From contig NZ_JALHPR010000020.1 of the NCBI RefSeq assembly GCF_022842375.1, positions 1 to 64,000 of the forward strand: 64,000 bases of DNA, given 5' to 3'. The position numbers and the translations under genes were made by a program. Below are positions 1-9,121 of the stretch, piece after piece. The notes under the pieces were generated by a model that had not been told where the DNA came from, did not search any database, and saw nothing but the letters and a program-made list of their open reading frames with translations. Numbering within the stretch: position 1 is the stretch's first letter; each line of letters opens with the position of its first letter. This stretch comes from Elioraea sp. (lineage in GTDB: Bacteria > Pseudomonadota > Alphaproteobacteria > Acetobacterales > Acetobacteraceae).

Positions 1-267
1 GACCCGGTGGCCCGCGCCGCGCTGGCCCGCCACGCCGACAGGCTCGCCCGCGGCCTGGCCGGGGTGATCAACCTGCTCGACCCCGACGCGATCGTGCTCG
101 GCGGCGGTCTCTCCAACCTCGAGCACCTCTACAGCGAGGTGCCGGTGCGCCTCAGCCCCTACGTGTTCTCGGATGTCGTCCACACGCCGATCCTGAAGGC
201 GAAGCACGGCGACAGTTCCGGCGTGCGCGGGGCCGCCTGGCTCTGGCCCATCGCTGCGCGCGGCTGA
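1..267 (+). CDS. ROK-family sugar kinase/regulator, C-terminal fragment
   Basis: Only the last 88 codons are in the window; the gene starts upstream. The segment with [15 protein letters not shown] is the typical C-terminal glycine-rich part of ROK proteins (fructokinase/glucokinase-like sugar kinases), where the GGGLS turn helps close the ATP-binding lobe. The zinc-binding Cys cluster and catalytic Asp of ROK kinases would lie upstream, so kinase and repressor members cannot be told apart. It ends 3 bp before the dinB start, so the two genes are probably co-transcribed. Confidence 0.7.
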   Translation, partial: DPVARAALARHADRLARGLAGVINLLDPDAIVLGGGLSNLEHLYSEVPVRLSPYVFSDVVHTPILKAKHGDSSGVRGAAWLWPIAARG

Positions 268-270
268 GCG

Positions 271-1524
271 ATGCCTGCCATGTGCCGTGACTGCGATGCG
301 GCGGTGGCTGATGAGGCGCAGCGCTGCGAGGCCTGCGGCAGCCCGCGCATCGTTCGGCACCCGGAGCTCTTCTCGCTCGCCATCGCGCATCTCGATTGCG
401 ATGCGTTCTATGCCTCCGTCGAGAAGCGCGACAGGCCGGAGCTTGCTGACAAGCCCCTGATCGTCGGCGGCGGCAGGCGCGGCGTCGTCACCGCTGCGTG
501 CTATGTCGCGCGCACCTATGGCGTGCGGAGTGCCATGCCGATGTTCAAGGCGCTTGCCCTCTGCCCGCACGCCGTGGTGATCCGCCCCGACATGGCGAAG
601 TACGTCGAAGCCGGCCGTGCCGTGCGCTCGCTGATGGAGCGCCTCACGCCGCTCGTCCAGCCGCTGTCGATCGACGAGGCGGTGCTCGACCTCACGGGCA
701 CGGAGGCGCTGCACCAGGCCCCGCCGGCGGTGGTGCTGGCCCGGCTTGCGCGTGACGTGGAGCGCGAGGTGCGCGTCACCGTCTCGATCGGGCTGGCACC
801 GAACCGCATGCTCGCCAAGATGGCGGCGGAGCGTGACAAGCCCCGCGGCTTCGCGGTGATCGGTCAGGCCGATGCGGCGTCGGTCCTGGCACCCATGCCC
901 GTCTCCGCCCTGCCTGGCGTCGGGCCGAAGGCAGCCGCGCGGCTGGCGGCGAAGGGGTTCGTTACGCTCGGGCAGATCGCCATTCTCCCGCCACCCGCCG
1001 CGCTGCGCGCGCTCGGCGATGACGGGCCAGCGCTCGCGGCAATGGCGCGGGGGGAGGATGGAAGGGCGGTCGACCCCTCGCGCGAGGCGAAGTCGATCAG
1101 CGCGGAGACGACGTTCAACGACGATCTCTCGGCACTCGCCGATCTCGAGCGCGCGCTCTGGCCGCTGGCCGAGAAGCTCTCGGGAAGGCTGAAGGCGAAG
1201 GGGCTGGCGGCCGGGGGCGTGACGCTGAAGCTCAAGACATCGGGCTTCGTCAGCCGCACCCGCCACGCGCGCCTGCCGGAGCCGACGCAGATGGCCGATA
1301 CGTTGTTCGCCGCCGCGCGCGGCCTGCTGGCCCGCGAGGCGACGGGTGCGCGGTTCCGCCTGATCGGCATCGGCGCCGACCCGCTGGCCGACGGGCGCGA
1401 CGCCGACCGCGGCGACCTCGCCGACCCCGCGGCGCCGAAACGCAAGGCGATGGACCAGGCGATGGACAGGCTCAGGGAAAAGTTCGGCTCCGGCGTGATC
1501 GGCAAGGGGCGAGGGCTACGCTGA
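271..1524 (+). CDS. dinB: DNA polymerase IV (Y-family translesion polymerase) with N-terminal zinc ribbon
   Basis: A 417-residue Y-family polymerase that copies damaged templates. The palm carries the metal-binding Asp42 (HLDCDAFYASVE) and the SIDEA motif with Asp135-Glu136. The little-finger domain follows after about residue 240. Ahead of the core lies a roughly 30-residue extension with two CxxC pairs (Cys5/Cys8 and Cys19/Cys22), a likely structural zinc ribbon absent from E. coli DinB. ATG at 271 or 280 could be the start; both keep the cysteines. It follows the ROK gene by 3 bp. No LexA-like operator is visible immediately upstream, so SOS control cannot be claimed. Confidence 0.93.
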   Translation: MPAMCRDCDAAVADEAQRCEACGSPRIVRHPELFSLAIAHLDCDAFYASVEKRDRPELADKPLIVGGGRRGVVTAACYVARTYGVRSAMPMFKALALCPHAVVIRPDMAKYVEAGRAVRSLMERLTPLVQPLSIDEAVLDLTGTEALHQAPPAVVLARLARDVEREVRVTVSIGLAPNRMLAKMAAERDKPRGFAVIGQADAASVLAPMPVSALPGVGPKAAARLAAKGFVTLGQIAILPPPAALRALGDDGPALAAMARGEDGRAVDPSREAKSISAETTFNDDLSALADLERALWPLAEKLSGRLKAKGLAAGGVTLKLKTSGFVSRTRHARLPEPTQMADTLFAAARGLLAREATGARFRLIGIGADPLADGRDADRGDLADPAAPKRKAMDQAMDRLREKFGSGVIGKGRGLR

Positions 1525-1561
1525 GGCAGCCTCATGCCGGCGCCTGGGCGGCCATCCTGCC

Positions 1562-2338
1562 TCACCCGGCAGCGACATACGTGAACCCGTCCGTCCGGTT
1601 CTCGTTGTAGGCGATGCCGTAGCCGATCTTCTTGTAGCAGCCGACCCAGGCGTGGAAGAACGTCGCGGGCTTCAGGACCTCGTAGACCCCGCAATTCGGA
1701 TCGAAGAAGTACAGCGTGCTGCCGCGGCTCCTGTAGATCGCGACGGCGTGCCCGCCACCGGACTTGCCCTCGACCTCGGCGACGACCGACAGCGCGGCGT
1801 AGATGCCCACGCCCTTCTTGAGGACCTGCGTGCCGCAGGCCTTCACCATGCTGTCCGGGACGTTGACGTCCGTCGTCATGCTGTTGCGCTCGCGCCACTC
1901 TCCCCTGACGCGCTCGCGGATGACGATCGGCCTGCTGTCCTGCTTCAGGATGTCGGTCGGGTGGGGCTGGGTGCCGGCGGACAGGCCGAACCGCGCAAGC
2001 AGCTTTGACGTGCTCGCAGTACCGGCGTAGGCGAGGTAGTGGGGGGCGGCATCGAGGGCGATGGCGAGGTTTCGCCCCGTGTGCGGATCGCCATCCGAGG
2101 ATCGCGCCTTGAAGGCGAGGTCAGCCGGTGCGGCGAGCTTCTCGCGCAGCCACGCGCATGCGAGTGCGGCGCAGATGCCCGTCTGCATCGCCTTGAACTC
2201 ATCCTCGGAGAACTGGACCTCGTTGATCCTGTCGCCCCCCTCGGCTGTCTTGCGCGGCAGGTGGGGCAGGGTCTTCTTCTGCGTGTACTTGAGGATTTTC
2301 GTCGCGTGCTGCTTCAGGTCGGCGAAGTTGCCTGGCAT
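1562..2338 (-). CDS. YopT-type (peptidase C58-like) cysteine protease domain protein
   Basis: A 258-residue protein read from the ATG at 2338, which has a G-rich ribosome-binding stretch just upstream; a longer reading to 2407 is possible. It shows the ordered Cys-His-Asp signature of the YopT/AvrPphB C58 family: Cys56 in GICAALACAWL, His197 in GGGHAVAIY and Asp213 in YFFDPNCGVYE. The HA.A and FFDPN.G spacings match the family pattern. Known members cleave lipidated Rho GTPases or plant kinases after injection by type III secretion. No secretion genes, chaperone or signal peptide are seen here, so substrate and localisation are unknown. It is convergent with dinB and lies downstream of eipB on the same strand. 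Family assignment is fairly firm; protease activity is inferred. Confidence 0.72.
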   Translation of the reverse strand: MPGNFADLKQHATKILKYTQKKTLPHLPRKTAEGGDRINEVQFSEDEFKAMQTGICAALACAWLREKLAAPADLAFKARSSDGDPHTGRNLAIALDAAPHYLAYAGTASTSKLLARFGLSAGTQPHPTDILKQDSRPIVIRERVRGEWRERNSMTTDVNVPDSMVKACGTQVLKKGVGIYAALSVVAEVEGKSGGGHAVAIYRSRGSTLYFFDPNCGVYEVLKPATFFHAWVGCYKKIGYGIAYNENRTDGFTYVAAG

Positions 2339-2443
2339 CCGAGCCCCCCGTTCCATCCATCCCGCCCGCGCTGATGATGGGCGGGCCTGTGGCAGCGCGT
2401 CCACCACGACGCGCGGGGGGGCTCGCCGGGCGATGCGCGGCGC

Positions 2444-3241
2444 TCAGCAGCCGCCGGGGATGATCTCCAGCGTCTCCATCTTCCCCTCGACCACAAAGTC
2501 GCCGAAATCCATCTTGAGTTCGTCGGCGATGCCGTTCTCCCAGTAGCGGATGCCCACCTCGTAGTCGGGGCTGCCGGACGTGTTCGTCGGCTCGAAGAAG
2601 GCGATCCTCACCCGCCACGAGGCGAGCGGCGACAGCGCGGGGAACCGCACGTCCTCCGGCGCCACGCGGCTGACGATGGCAGTGTTGCTCTCCATCGCCC
2701 CGTCGGCGGAGGTGCCGTCGAACAGCGGCGCGCCGAGCGTGCGCTGCCCGGCGCGTGCCGCCTCGAACATCTTCAGCGTGTGGATCATCGGGAACAGCGT
2801 GCCGCGCGGCAGCGGCAACTCCACCTCAGACGGCTCGCGATAGCGGATGCTGCCCTCGCCGCCCGGCGCGTCGAGCCTGGCTTCGCCGACGATGGTCTGC
2901 GCCACCTGTCCGTCCACCACCTGGCGGAGGCGGAAGCGCATCGACCGCCCATCCTTCGCCTCCCACGTCACGTAGTCCGACTGCCGCTCCGTGCCCTGTC
3001 CGTCACGGCCGACGATGGCCAGCGTGAAGCGCTGCTGCACGGTCCAGGCGTCACACTGGTCGACCACCTCGTACAGCATCGCCCCCGATGCGCTCTCGAT
3101 CCCCGCATTGCCGCGGGCGGTGTCGAGCGAGAGCCGGTAGGCGGCCCGGTGCGAGGCAAGCTCCGCCACTGCCGGTCCCGCCAGGAGCGGGGGGGCGGCG
3201 AGGAGGAGGGCGGCGAGGAGAAGCTGGTGCTGGCCGCGCAT
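2444..3241 (-). CDS. eipB: Cell-envelope integrity protein EipB (DUF1849 family)
   Basis: A 265-residue periplasmic protein with a clear Sec signal peptide (LLLAALLLAAPPLLAG, cleavage after AVAE about residue 27) and then the ASHRAAYRLSL opening typical of EipB/DUF1849. Brucella EipB is a beta-spiral protein that supports outer-envelope integrity and has an intramolecular disulfide. Here one Cys lies in VDQCDAW and a second is the very last residue (PGGC), consistent with that disulfide. The gene is monocistronic or heads a unit with the YopT-like gene about 100 bp downstream. Confidence 0.85.
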   Translation of the reverse strand: MRGQHQLLLAALLLAAPPLLAGPAVAELASHRAAYRLSLDTARGNAGIESASGAMLYEVVDQCDAWTVQQRFTLAIVGRDGQGTERQSDYVTWEAKDGRSMRFRLRQVVDGQVAQTIVGEARLDAPGGEGSIRYREPSEVELPLPRGTLFPMIHTLKMFEAARAGQRTLGAPLFDGTSADGAMESNTAIVSRVAPEDVRFPALSPLASWRVRIAFFEPTNTSGSPDYEVGIRYWENGIADELKMDFGDFVVEGKMETLEIIPGGC

Positions 3242-3496
3242 CGATGATCCTTTCGCGATTCGCTTCCCACCATATGGGGGCGGCGAGGCCCGCTCCAGGG
3301 GCCTGCCACGCTGAGATGGGAATCGCCTGCCGGGTCAGCCCTGCCCAGGCGCTGCAGGACTTGCCGGGCGCTGGCGTGCGGCAGGCGGAGGAACAGCGGA
3401 TGGAGCGAGGCCTCACCGGGGCGTGAGCGCTGGCACGGCGGTTGCCTCACGATCGCGCGGGCGGCCGCCACCACGGCCGCAGGAGAGGAGACCGCC
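3242..3496. other. Intergenic region between eipB and the GGDEF gene
   Basis: Divergent 255-bp gap that must hold promoters for both flanking genes. I see no convincing -35/-10 pair. The only clear signal is a purine-rich ribosome-binding site (AGGAGAGGAG) just before the ATG at 3497. Confidence 0.4.
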
Positions 3497-4144
3497 ATGC
3501 CGTTCGACACGCCGGCCCCAGCGATGCCGCTGACCCGCACCGCGCCATCGCAGGCGATTCCCACGCTGCTGGCCGAGGTGCACCGCCACCTGCCCGACCA
3601 GGCCTCGCGGCGCGCCGTGCTGGCGCGGGCGGAGGAGATCGCGCGCGGGGCGGGGCGGGCGTTGAGGGGCCGGGCGGCCCGGCGGCGGATGCTCGAGCAT
3701 TTCGCCAGCACCGATGCGACGACCGGGCTCCTGAACCGCCGCGGCCTTCGCTCACGCCTCGCCGAGCGCCTGGCGGAAGCCCGGCGGCACAACGAACCCG
3801 GCGTCCTCATCTTCGTCGATCTCGACAGCGTCGCTGCCATCGCCGGTCGCTTCGGTGCCCCTGGCGTCGACGCGGCATTGCTGATGGTCGCCGAGGGGCT
3901 GCGCCATGCCGTGCGCGCTGATGACTCGGTCGGCCATCTCGGCGCCGGCAGCTTCGGCGTGCTGATCAGCAGGATCGATCACGAGGCAGCGCTCGGCTCC
4001 GCCGCACGCCTCGCCCAGGCGATCGCGCGGCTGACGCTCGTGTTCGAGGGGGAGGCGGAGAGGCTTGCCGTCTCGGTCGGGCTTGCACCCTTCGCCGGTA
4101 ACGAGCCCGCCGAGGCGCTGCTCGACCGCGAGGTGGTTGCCTAG
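3497..4144 (+). CDS. Degenerate GGDEF-domain protein, probably catalytically inactive
   Basis: 215 residues. An N-terminal helical segment of about 75 residues is followed by a GGDEF fold recognisable from DATTGLLNRRGLRSRL, the FVDLDSV strand (the first metal-binding Asp) and a C-terminal SVGLAPF strand. The signature loop reads GAGSF instead of GGDEF and there is no RxxD inhibitory site, so cyclic-di-GMP synthesis is unlikely. Such degenerate domains often act as c-di-GMP or GTP sensors, which is inference here. The stop is followed at once by a strong hairpin, consistent with a single-gene transcript. The ribosome-binding site AGGAGAGGAG supports this start. Confidence 0.7.
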   Translation: MPFDTPAPAMPLTRTAPSQAIPTLLAEVHRHLPDQASRRAVLARAEEIARGAGRALRGRAARRRMLEHFASTDATTGLLNRRGLRSRLAERLAEARRHNEPGVLIFVDLDSVAAIAGRFGAPGVDAALLMVAEGLRHAVRADDSVGHLGAGSFGVLISRIDHEAALGSAARLAQAIARLTLVFEGEAERLAVSVGLAPFAGNEPAEALLDREVVA

Positions 4145-4145
4145 T

Positions 4146-4171
4146 CCGTGATCCGTCTTGGCGGATCACGG
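4146..4171 (+). terminator. Hairpin after the GGDEF gene
   Basis: Perfect 10-bp stem CCGTGATCCG / CGGATCACGG around a six-base loop, starting 2 bp after the stop codon. There is no long T run, so it may be a weak or bidirectional terminator between two convergent genes. Confidence 0.6.
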
Positions 4172-4199
4172 TCCAGCCATTCTTTGCGAGCAACGTTAT

Positions 4200-4235
4200 C
4201 GGCTTACGGATCGCTGCACGATTCAACGTAAGCCG
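4200..4235 (-). terminator. Hairpin after aspS
   Basis: Nine-base arms CGGCTTACG / CGTAAGCCG separated by 18 bases, just downstream of the aspS stop codon. Together with the hairpin at 4146-4171 it separates two convergent genes. No clear U tract follows. Confidence 0.45.
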
Positions 4236-4243
4236 CTCTTGCT

Positions 4244-6028
4244 CTAGCCCTTCTTTGGCGGCGGCAGGTCGAGCCTGATCGAGAGTTCCTTCAGACGCTC
4301 CGGCGGGATGGTGGCGGGCGCGCCCATCATCAGGTCCTCGGCCTGCTGGTTCATCGGGAACAGGATCACCTCCCGGATGTTCGGCTCATCGGCCAGCAGC
4401 ATCACGATGCGGTCGATGCCGGGTGCCGAGCCGCCATGCGGCGGCGCGCCGTAGCGGAAGGCGTTCAGCATGCCGCCGAACCGCGCCTCGACCTCGGACG
4501 CCGGATAGCCCGCGATCTCGAAGGCGCGGATCATCACGTCGGGCCGGTGGTTGCGGATCGCGCCGGAGGACAGCTCGATGCCGTTGCAGACGATGTCGTA
4601 CTGGAACGCCTTGATCGCCAGCGGGTCCATCGTGTTCAGCGCCTCGAGCCCGCCCTGCGGCATCGAGAAGGGGTTGTGGCTGAACTCGATCGCGCCGGTG
4701 TCCTCGTTCTTCTCATACATCGGGAAATCGGTGATCCAGCAGAAGCGGAAGGCGCCCTTCTCGATGAGGTCGAGCTCGCCGCCAAGCCGGGTGCGCACGG
4801 CTCCCGCGAACTTCGCCGCGGCCGCTTCCTTGTCGCAGGCGAAGAACACCGCATCGCCGTCGCCCAAGTCGAACGCGGCACGGATCGCCTCGCAGCGATC
4901 GGCCTCGAGGTTCTTGGCGATCGGCCCCTTGGCCTCGCCCCCCTCGAAGGTGATGTAGCCCAAGCCGCCCGCCCCCTGCTCGCGCGCCCACTCGTTCAGC
5001 TTGTCGAAGAAGCTGCGCGGCCGGCCGCCGGCGCCGGGGGCGGGGATGGCGCGCACCACCGCACCGGTGTTGATCGCGCGCGCGAACAGCCCGAACCCGC
5101 CGCCCCGGAACGCCTCCGTCACGTCCTTGATGCGGAGCGGGTTGCGCAGGTCCGGCTTGTCGGAGCCGAACTCCAGCATCGCCTGGTCGAACGGGATGCG
5201 CGGGAAGGGCGGCGGCGTCACGCCGCGGCCTTCGGCGAACTCCTCGAACACGCCGGCGAGCACGGGCTCGATCGTCGCGAACACGTCGTCCTGCGTCACG
5301 AAGCTCATCTCGAAGTCGAGCTGGTAGAACTCGCCCGGGCTCCGGTCGGCGCGGGAAGCCTCGTCGCGGAAGCAGGGCGCGATCTGGAAGTAGCGGTCGA
5401 AGCCCGCGACCATGGCGAGCTGCTTGAACTGCTGCGGCGCCTGGGGCAGGGCGTAGAACTTGCCCGGATGCAGCCGTGCGGGAACCAGGAAGTCGCGCGC
5501 CCCCTCGGGCGAGGAGGCCGTCAGGATCGGCGTCTGGAACTCGGTGAAGCCTGCCTCGATCATCCGCCGCCGGATCGAGGCGATGACGTTCGAGCGCAGG
5601 ATGATGTTGCGGTGGATGCGATCGCGGCGGAGGTCGATGAAGCGATAGGTCAGCCGCATCTCCTCGGGGAACTCGGCCTCGCCCGCCACCTGGATCGGCA
5701 GCACCTCGGCGGCCGATTGCACCTCGATCGCGCGCACCCGCACCTCGACCGACCCGGTCGGCAGCTTCTGGTTCACCGTGTCGGGCGAGCGGAGGACGAC
5801 CTCGCCGGTGATGGTGATCACGCTCTCTGGGCGGATGCGCTCGGCATCCGCCAGGGCCGGGTTGCCCTGGTCGAGAACGAGCTGGGTGAGGCCGTAATGG
5901 TCGCGCAGGTCGATGAACAGCAGCCCGCCATGGTCGCGCTTGCGGTGCACCCAGCCGGAAAGCCGCACGGTGGCCCCCGCATCGGTCTGGCGAAGCTGGC
6001 CGCAGGTATGGGTGCGATACGCGTGCAT
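4244..6028 (-). CDS. aspS: Aspartyl-tRNA synthetase
   Basis: 594-residue class II synthetase charging tRNA-Asp, started at the ATG at 6028 ([13 protein letters not shown], the usual bacterial AspRS opening). The anticodon-binding OB fold comes first ([19 protein letters not shown]). Motif 2 is in [15 protein letters not shown], the large bacterial insertion (GAD-type) lies in the middle, and motif 3 is [14 protein letters not shown] near the C terminus. Many alphaproteobacteria use a non-discriminating AspRS that also charges tRNA-Asn. Whether this one does depends on gatCAB/asnS elsewhere and cannot be judged here. It is divergent from rnd with a 141-bp gap. Confidence 0.95.
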   Translation of the reverse strand: MHAYRTHTCGQLRQTDAGATVRLSGWVHRKRDHGGLLFIDLRDHYGLTQLVLDQGNPALADAERIRPESVITITGEVVLRSPDTVNQKLPTGSVEVRVRAIEVQSAAEVLPIQVAGEAEFPEEMRLTYRFIDLRRDRIHRNIILRSNVIASIRRRMIEAGFTEFQTPILTASSPEGARDFLVPARLHPGKFYALPQAPQQFKQLAMVAGFDRYFQIAPCFRDEASRADRSPGEFYQLDFEMSFVTQDDVFATIEPVLAGVFEEFAEGRGVTPPPFPRIPFDQAMLEFGSDKPDLRNPLRIKDVTEAFRGGGFGLFARAINTGAVVRAIPAPGAGGRPRSFFDKLNEWAREQGAGGLGYITFEGGEAKGPIAKNLEADRCEAIRAAFDLGDGDAVFFACDKEAAAAKFAGAVRTRLGGELDLIEKGAFRFCWITDFPMYEKNEDTGAIEFSHNPFSMPQGGLEALNTMDPLAIKAFQYDIVCNGIELSSGAIRNHRPDVMIRAFEIAGYPASEVEARFGGMLNAFRYGAPPHGGSAPGIDRIVMLLADEPNIREVILFPMNQQAEDLMMGAPATIPPERLKELSIRLDLPPPKKG

Positions 6029-6169
6029 GTGGCTCTCTGCGCTCCGGGCGCTGGGGGGAGTTGGGTGGCGCGGCAAGGAACCGGCCGGGGGGCCCCCTGT
6101 CAAGCGCATGGCGTCGGTCCATGCGGCTGGACGGTTGGAGCCGCGCCCGGGCCCGTGTAAAGGGAGCCG

Positions 6170-7357
6170 ATGAACCGCCCCTCCAAGGCTGGCTTTCCCC
6201 CGCCTCAGCAGATCGAGACGACCGACGCGCTGGCCGCCCTCTGCACGCGGCTGGCCGAGGCGCCCTTCGTCACGGTCGATACCGAGTTCATGCGCGAGCG
6301 CACCTACTGGCCCGAGCTCTGCGTCGTGCAGCTCGCCGGGCCGGACGACGTCGCGGTGGTCGACGCGGAAGCCGAGGGGCTCGACCTCGCCCCCCTCTAC
6401 GCGCTGTTCGACAACCCCAACGTGGTGAAGGTGTTCCATGCCGCGCGGCAGGACATCGAGATCTTCGTCCTTCGTACCGGGCGGGTGCCGGCACCGTTGT
6501 TCGACACCCAGATCGCCGCGATGGTCGCCGGCTTCGGCGACCAGGTTGGGTATGACGCGCTGGTCGGCGCGCTGACGGGAGCCTCGATCGACAAGGCCTT
6601 CCGGTTCAGCGACTGGTCCGCCCGCCCGCTCACCCAGCAGCAGATCACCTACGCGGCGGCCGACGTCACCTATCTCCGCCGAGTCTACGAGAAGCTGAAG
6701 GCGCGGCTCGAGCGCGAGGGGCGGCTTGCCTGGGTGGCCGAGGAGATGGCCGTGCTGGCCGAGCCCGCCACCTACCGCACCGAGCCGGAGGACGCTTGGG
6801 TACGGCTCAAGCCGCGCACGACCAACCGCCGCTTCCTCGCCGTTCTCCGCGCCGCCGCCGCCTGGCGCGAGCGCGAGGCGCAGCGGCTCAACATCCCCCG
6901 CCAGCGCGTGGTGAAGGACGAGACGCTGCTCGAGGTCGCAGCCCAGGTGCCTGGCGATGCCGTGGCACTCATGCGCGCCCGCGGCTTTCCCCGCGGGCTG
7001 GCCGAGGGCAAGGCAGGGGCGGCATTGATCGCCGCGATGGCCGAGGCGCAGGGCCTGCCCGATGCGGCGCTGCCTGAGCTGCCCGCCCGCGGCAACGGCA
7101 TCAAGCCCTCGCCGGCCATGGTGGCGCTGTTGAAGGTGCTGCTGCAGGCCAAGTGCGACGAGCATGACGTGGCGCAGAAGCTGCTCGCCTCCTCCGATGA
7201 CATCGACCGGCTGGCGACGGAGGACGAGCCCGATGTTCCCGCCCTGCATGGCTGGCGGCGCAGCGTGTTCGGCGAGGCGGCGCTGGCGTTGAAGGCAGGC
7301 CGCATCGCCCTCGCGGCCGAGGGGCGGCGGATCAGGCTGGTGCCCCTCGAAGGCTGA
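6170..7357 (+). CDS. rnd: Ribonuclease D
   Basis: 395-residue DEDDy 3'-5' exoribonuclease for tRNA and stable-RNA 3' maturation. Exo I is [13 protein letters not shown], Exo II is [11 protein letters not shown] and Exo III is YAAADVTYL with the Tyr and Asp of the DEDDy set. HRDC domains occupy the C-terminal half (the [19 protein letters not shown] region and beyond). Length is normal for the family. Confidence 0.95.
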   Translation: MNRPSKAGFPPPQQIETTDALAALCTRLAEAPFVTVDTEFMRERTYWPELCVVQLAGPDDVAVVDAEAEGLDLAPLYALFDNPNVVKVFHAARQDIEIFVLRTGRVPAPLFDTQIAAMVAGFGDQVGYDALVGALTGASIDKAFRFSDWSARPLTQQQITYAAADVTYLRRVYEKLKARLEREGRLAWVAEEMAVLAEPATYRTEPEDAWVRLKPRTTNRRFLAVLRAAAAWREREAQRLNIPRQRVVKDETLLEVAAQVPGDAVALMRARGFPRGLAEGKAGAALIAAMAEAQGLPDAALPELPARGNGIKPSPAMVALLKVLLQAKCDEHDVAQKLLASSDDIDRLATEDEPDVPALHGWRRSVFGEAALALKAGRIALAAEGRRIRLVPLEG

Positions 7358-7369
7358 GGGGCCCGGCGC

Positions 7370-8842
7370 TCAGGCGCCGCGTGGGTGGCCCGCCGCGGCC
7401 TGCCCCGGCACGCCGCCGCCGGCCGGTGCGATCGCCGTGACCACGCGAAGCGCCTGGGCGATCACCAGGTCGAAGAACCGGAATACGACCTCGACCGAGT
7501 AGCCGGCGAGGAAGGCCAGCGCGGCGATCGAGAGCGCCACCGTGCCGGCCGGGCCATCGACCGTCGTTCCCTCGGCGCGGAAGAACAGTCCGATGCAGCC
7601 GCCGAGCAGGAACGCCATGAAGATGCGGAACAGCGCGTGCCGCCAGTCGCGCGGGTGCAGTTCGCTCGACACGATCTTGTTGTTCAGCCGCCGCACCGCA
7701 TAGACGGCGCCGCCGAGCACGCCGAACAGCACCGGCAGGTAGTAGATGCCCAGCGCGCTGAGCAGCGCCCCGCCGACCTGCTCCGAGGTGTAGCTCGTGT
7801 GCTGGCTGATGTCGCGGACCGAGAGGCCCGGAAGCCAGCTGATCCAGGAGCCGTTGTAGACGCGCTCCGGCTCGCCGTTCGCGTCCGCCCCAGCCGGCTG
7901 GAAGTTCGCGAGGGCGATCGGGTCGGCCACGGCAGTGCCGCCTTTCGCGGCCCCCGTGGCCTTCACGGTGGCGACGCCCGTGGTGCGGTCTATCCAGGTC
8001 GCGAGCTCGGATTTCGCGACGTTGTGGCGGAACAGCGCCTCCCGCCGCGTGTCGCAGAGCAGCCAGTGCGCCGGGCCCTCGAAGCCGTAGAGCATCCGCT
8101 CAGGCGGCGTTCCCGGGCCGGGCAGGAGGGCGACGCGGTCACACAGGCGGGGAACGATTGCGGTCCAGAGGCCTGGCTTGGGGTCGATGGCGCTGATCGC
8201 GGCGGTGTCGGCGGCGGCGACGTCCTTCTCGATCGCCGCGAGCGCCGCTCCCGTCGCCCTGACCTGGTCGAGCACGGTCTTGCCGACCATGGCATGGACC
8301 GACAGCGAGACGGCGAGCATCACGGCGGCGATGCCGGCGATGGCGAGGACCGATGTCACCGCCTTGCTCACCCGCGCCTGGCGGTGCATCTCGGCGAAGT
8401 CGGATCTATGGCGCAGCACCGCCGCTTCGGGCAGGCCGCCCGTATAGAAGCCGGTGAAGGCGATCGTGTAGGCATCGGCAGGTGCTGCGGCCGCGTTCAG
8501 CGTGTCGCGGGCGCAGAAAAGGAACGCGCTCGCGTCGGGGTCGCGGCCGATGGCAGCGATGTCCATCTGCTCGATCTCGGCAATGCGCCGGAGGAAGGCC
8601 TCCTTCAGCGGTGCCGCGGCCTGCGTGGCGGAGGCGCGGTCGGCCAAGGTGCGGTCAGCCAAGGTGCGGTCAGCCAGCGCGCGTTCGAGGCTCGCATCGT
8701 TGTGGCCCGAGACGAAGGTGCGCAGCAGCCCGACATCGACCAGGGCGCGGTCGATCTGGAGCAGCTGCAACGCGTGCCGCATGTCGCCCTGGGGCATCGG
8801 CGCGGGGCGGGTCGACAGCTTGTCCTGGTGTCCATCGGGCAT
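7370..8842 (-). CDS. Four-TM membrane protein of unknown function
   Basis: 490 residues with no family I recognise. The N-terminal 150 residues are soluble and contain an exact five-residue repeat (ADRTL, twice, then ADRA) encoded by 15-bp tandem repeats near 8640-8685. A TM segment follows at about 160-184. Then comes a roughly 160-residue, probably extracytoplasmic region with two well-separated cysteines (PRLCDR and LLCDTR) that could form a disulfide. Three TM segments close the protein (about 350-470), ending in a short hydrophilic tail. It is convergent with rnd (12-bp gap). A role in envelope sensing would be a guess only. Confidence 0.6.
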   Translation of the reverse strand: MPDGHQDKLSTRPAPMPQGDMRHALQLLQIDRALVDVGLLRTFVSGHNDASLERALADRTLADRTLADRASATQAAAPLKEAFLRRIAEIEQMDIAAIGRDPDASAFLFCARDTLNAAAAPADAYTIAFTGFYTGGLPEAAVLRHRSDFAEMHRQARVSKAVTSVLAIAGIAAVMLAVSLSVHAMVGKTVLDQVRATGAALAAIEKDVAAADTAAISAIDPKPGLWTAIVPRLCDRVALLPGPGTPPERMLYGFEGPAHWLLCDTRREALFRHNVAKSELATWIDRTTGVATVKATGAAKGGTAVADPIALANFQPAGADANGEPERVYNGSWISWLPGLSVRDISQHTSYTSEQVGGALLSALGIYYLPVLFGVLGGAVYAVRRLNNKIVSSELHPRDWRHALFRIFMAFLLGGCIGLFFRAEGTTVDGPAGTVALSIAALAFLAGYSVEVVFRFFDLVIAQALRVVTAIAPAGGGVPGQAAAGHPRGA

Positions 8843-8929
8843 CCTGCCCTCCTGCTGCCAGCGGCAGCCGTTTTCGGTGCTTCACGGTAACAAAAGGGCT
8901 TCGCGCGTGGTGTGACGCGCCGCACATCC

Positions 8930-9088
8930 GGCGAAACGATTGAAACCGCTCGCCCCCTGTGGCGACACCGTCGCGCAACGCGGCTGTTCGTGCCGGCGGC
9001 GCTGAACGCCATCGGCTTGCACGAGCGGCTCGGCTATCGCCGGCTCGAGCGTCGCGTGGTCGCCGTCGGTGGGGTGGACCTTCCCTGA
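8930..9088 (+). pseudogene. Remnant of a GNAT N-acetyltransferase C-terminus
   Basis: Between two minus-strand genes, the plus strand reads ATRLFVPAALNAIGLHERLGYRR then LERRVVAVGGVDLP and a TGA at 9086. The LFV..(A)LNAIGLxERLGYRRxERR pattern is the classic C-terminal strand-helix of GNAT acetyltransferases (NxxAIxLYERLGF). No start codon, acetyl-CoA loop or upstream GNAT region is present, so it is a decayed fragment. The assignment rests on about 25 residues. Confidence 0.45.
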
Positions 9089-9121
9089 CAGCAGATATTC
9101 AAGGACGCCGCCTGAGGCCGC

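Noticed and set aside
4436-6160. 574-codon plus-strand frame opposite aspS
   Set aside because: Antisense shadow with no motifs; AspRS motifs are complete on the minus strand.
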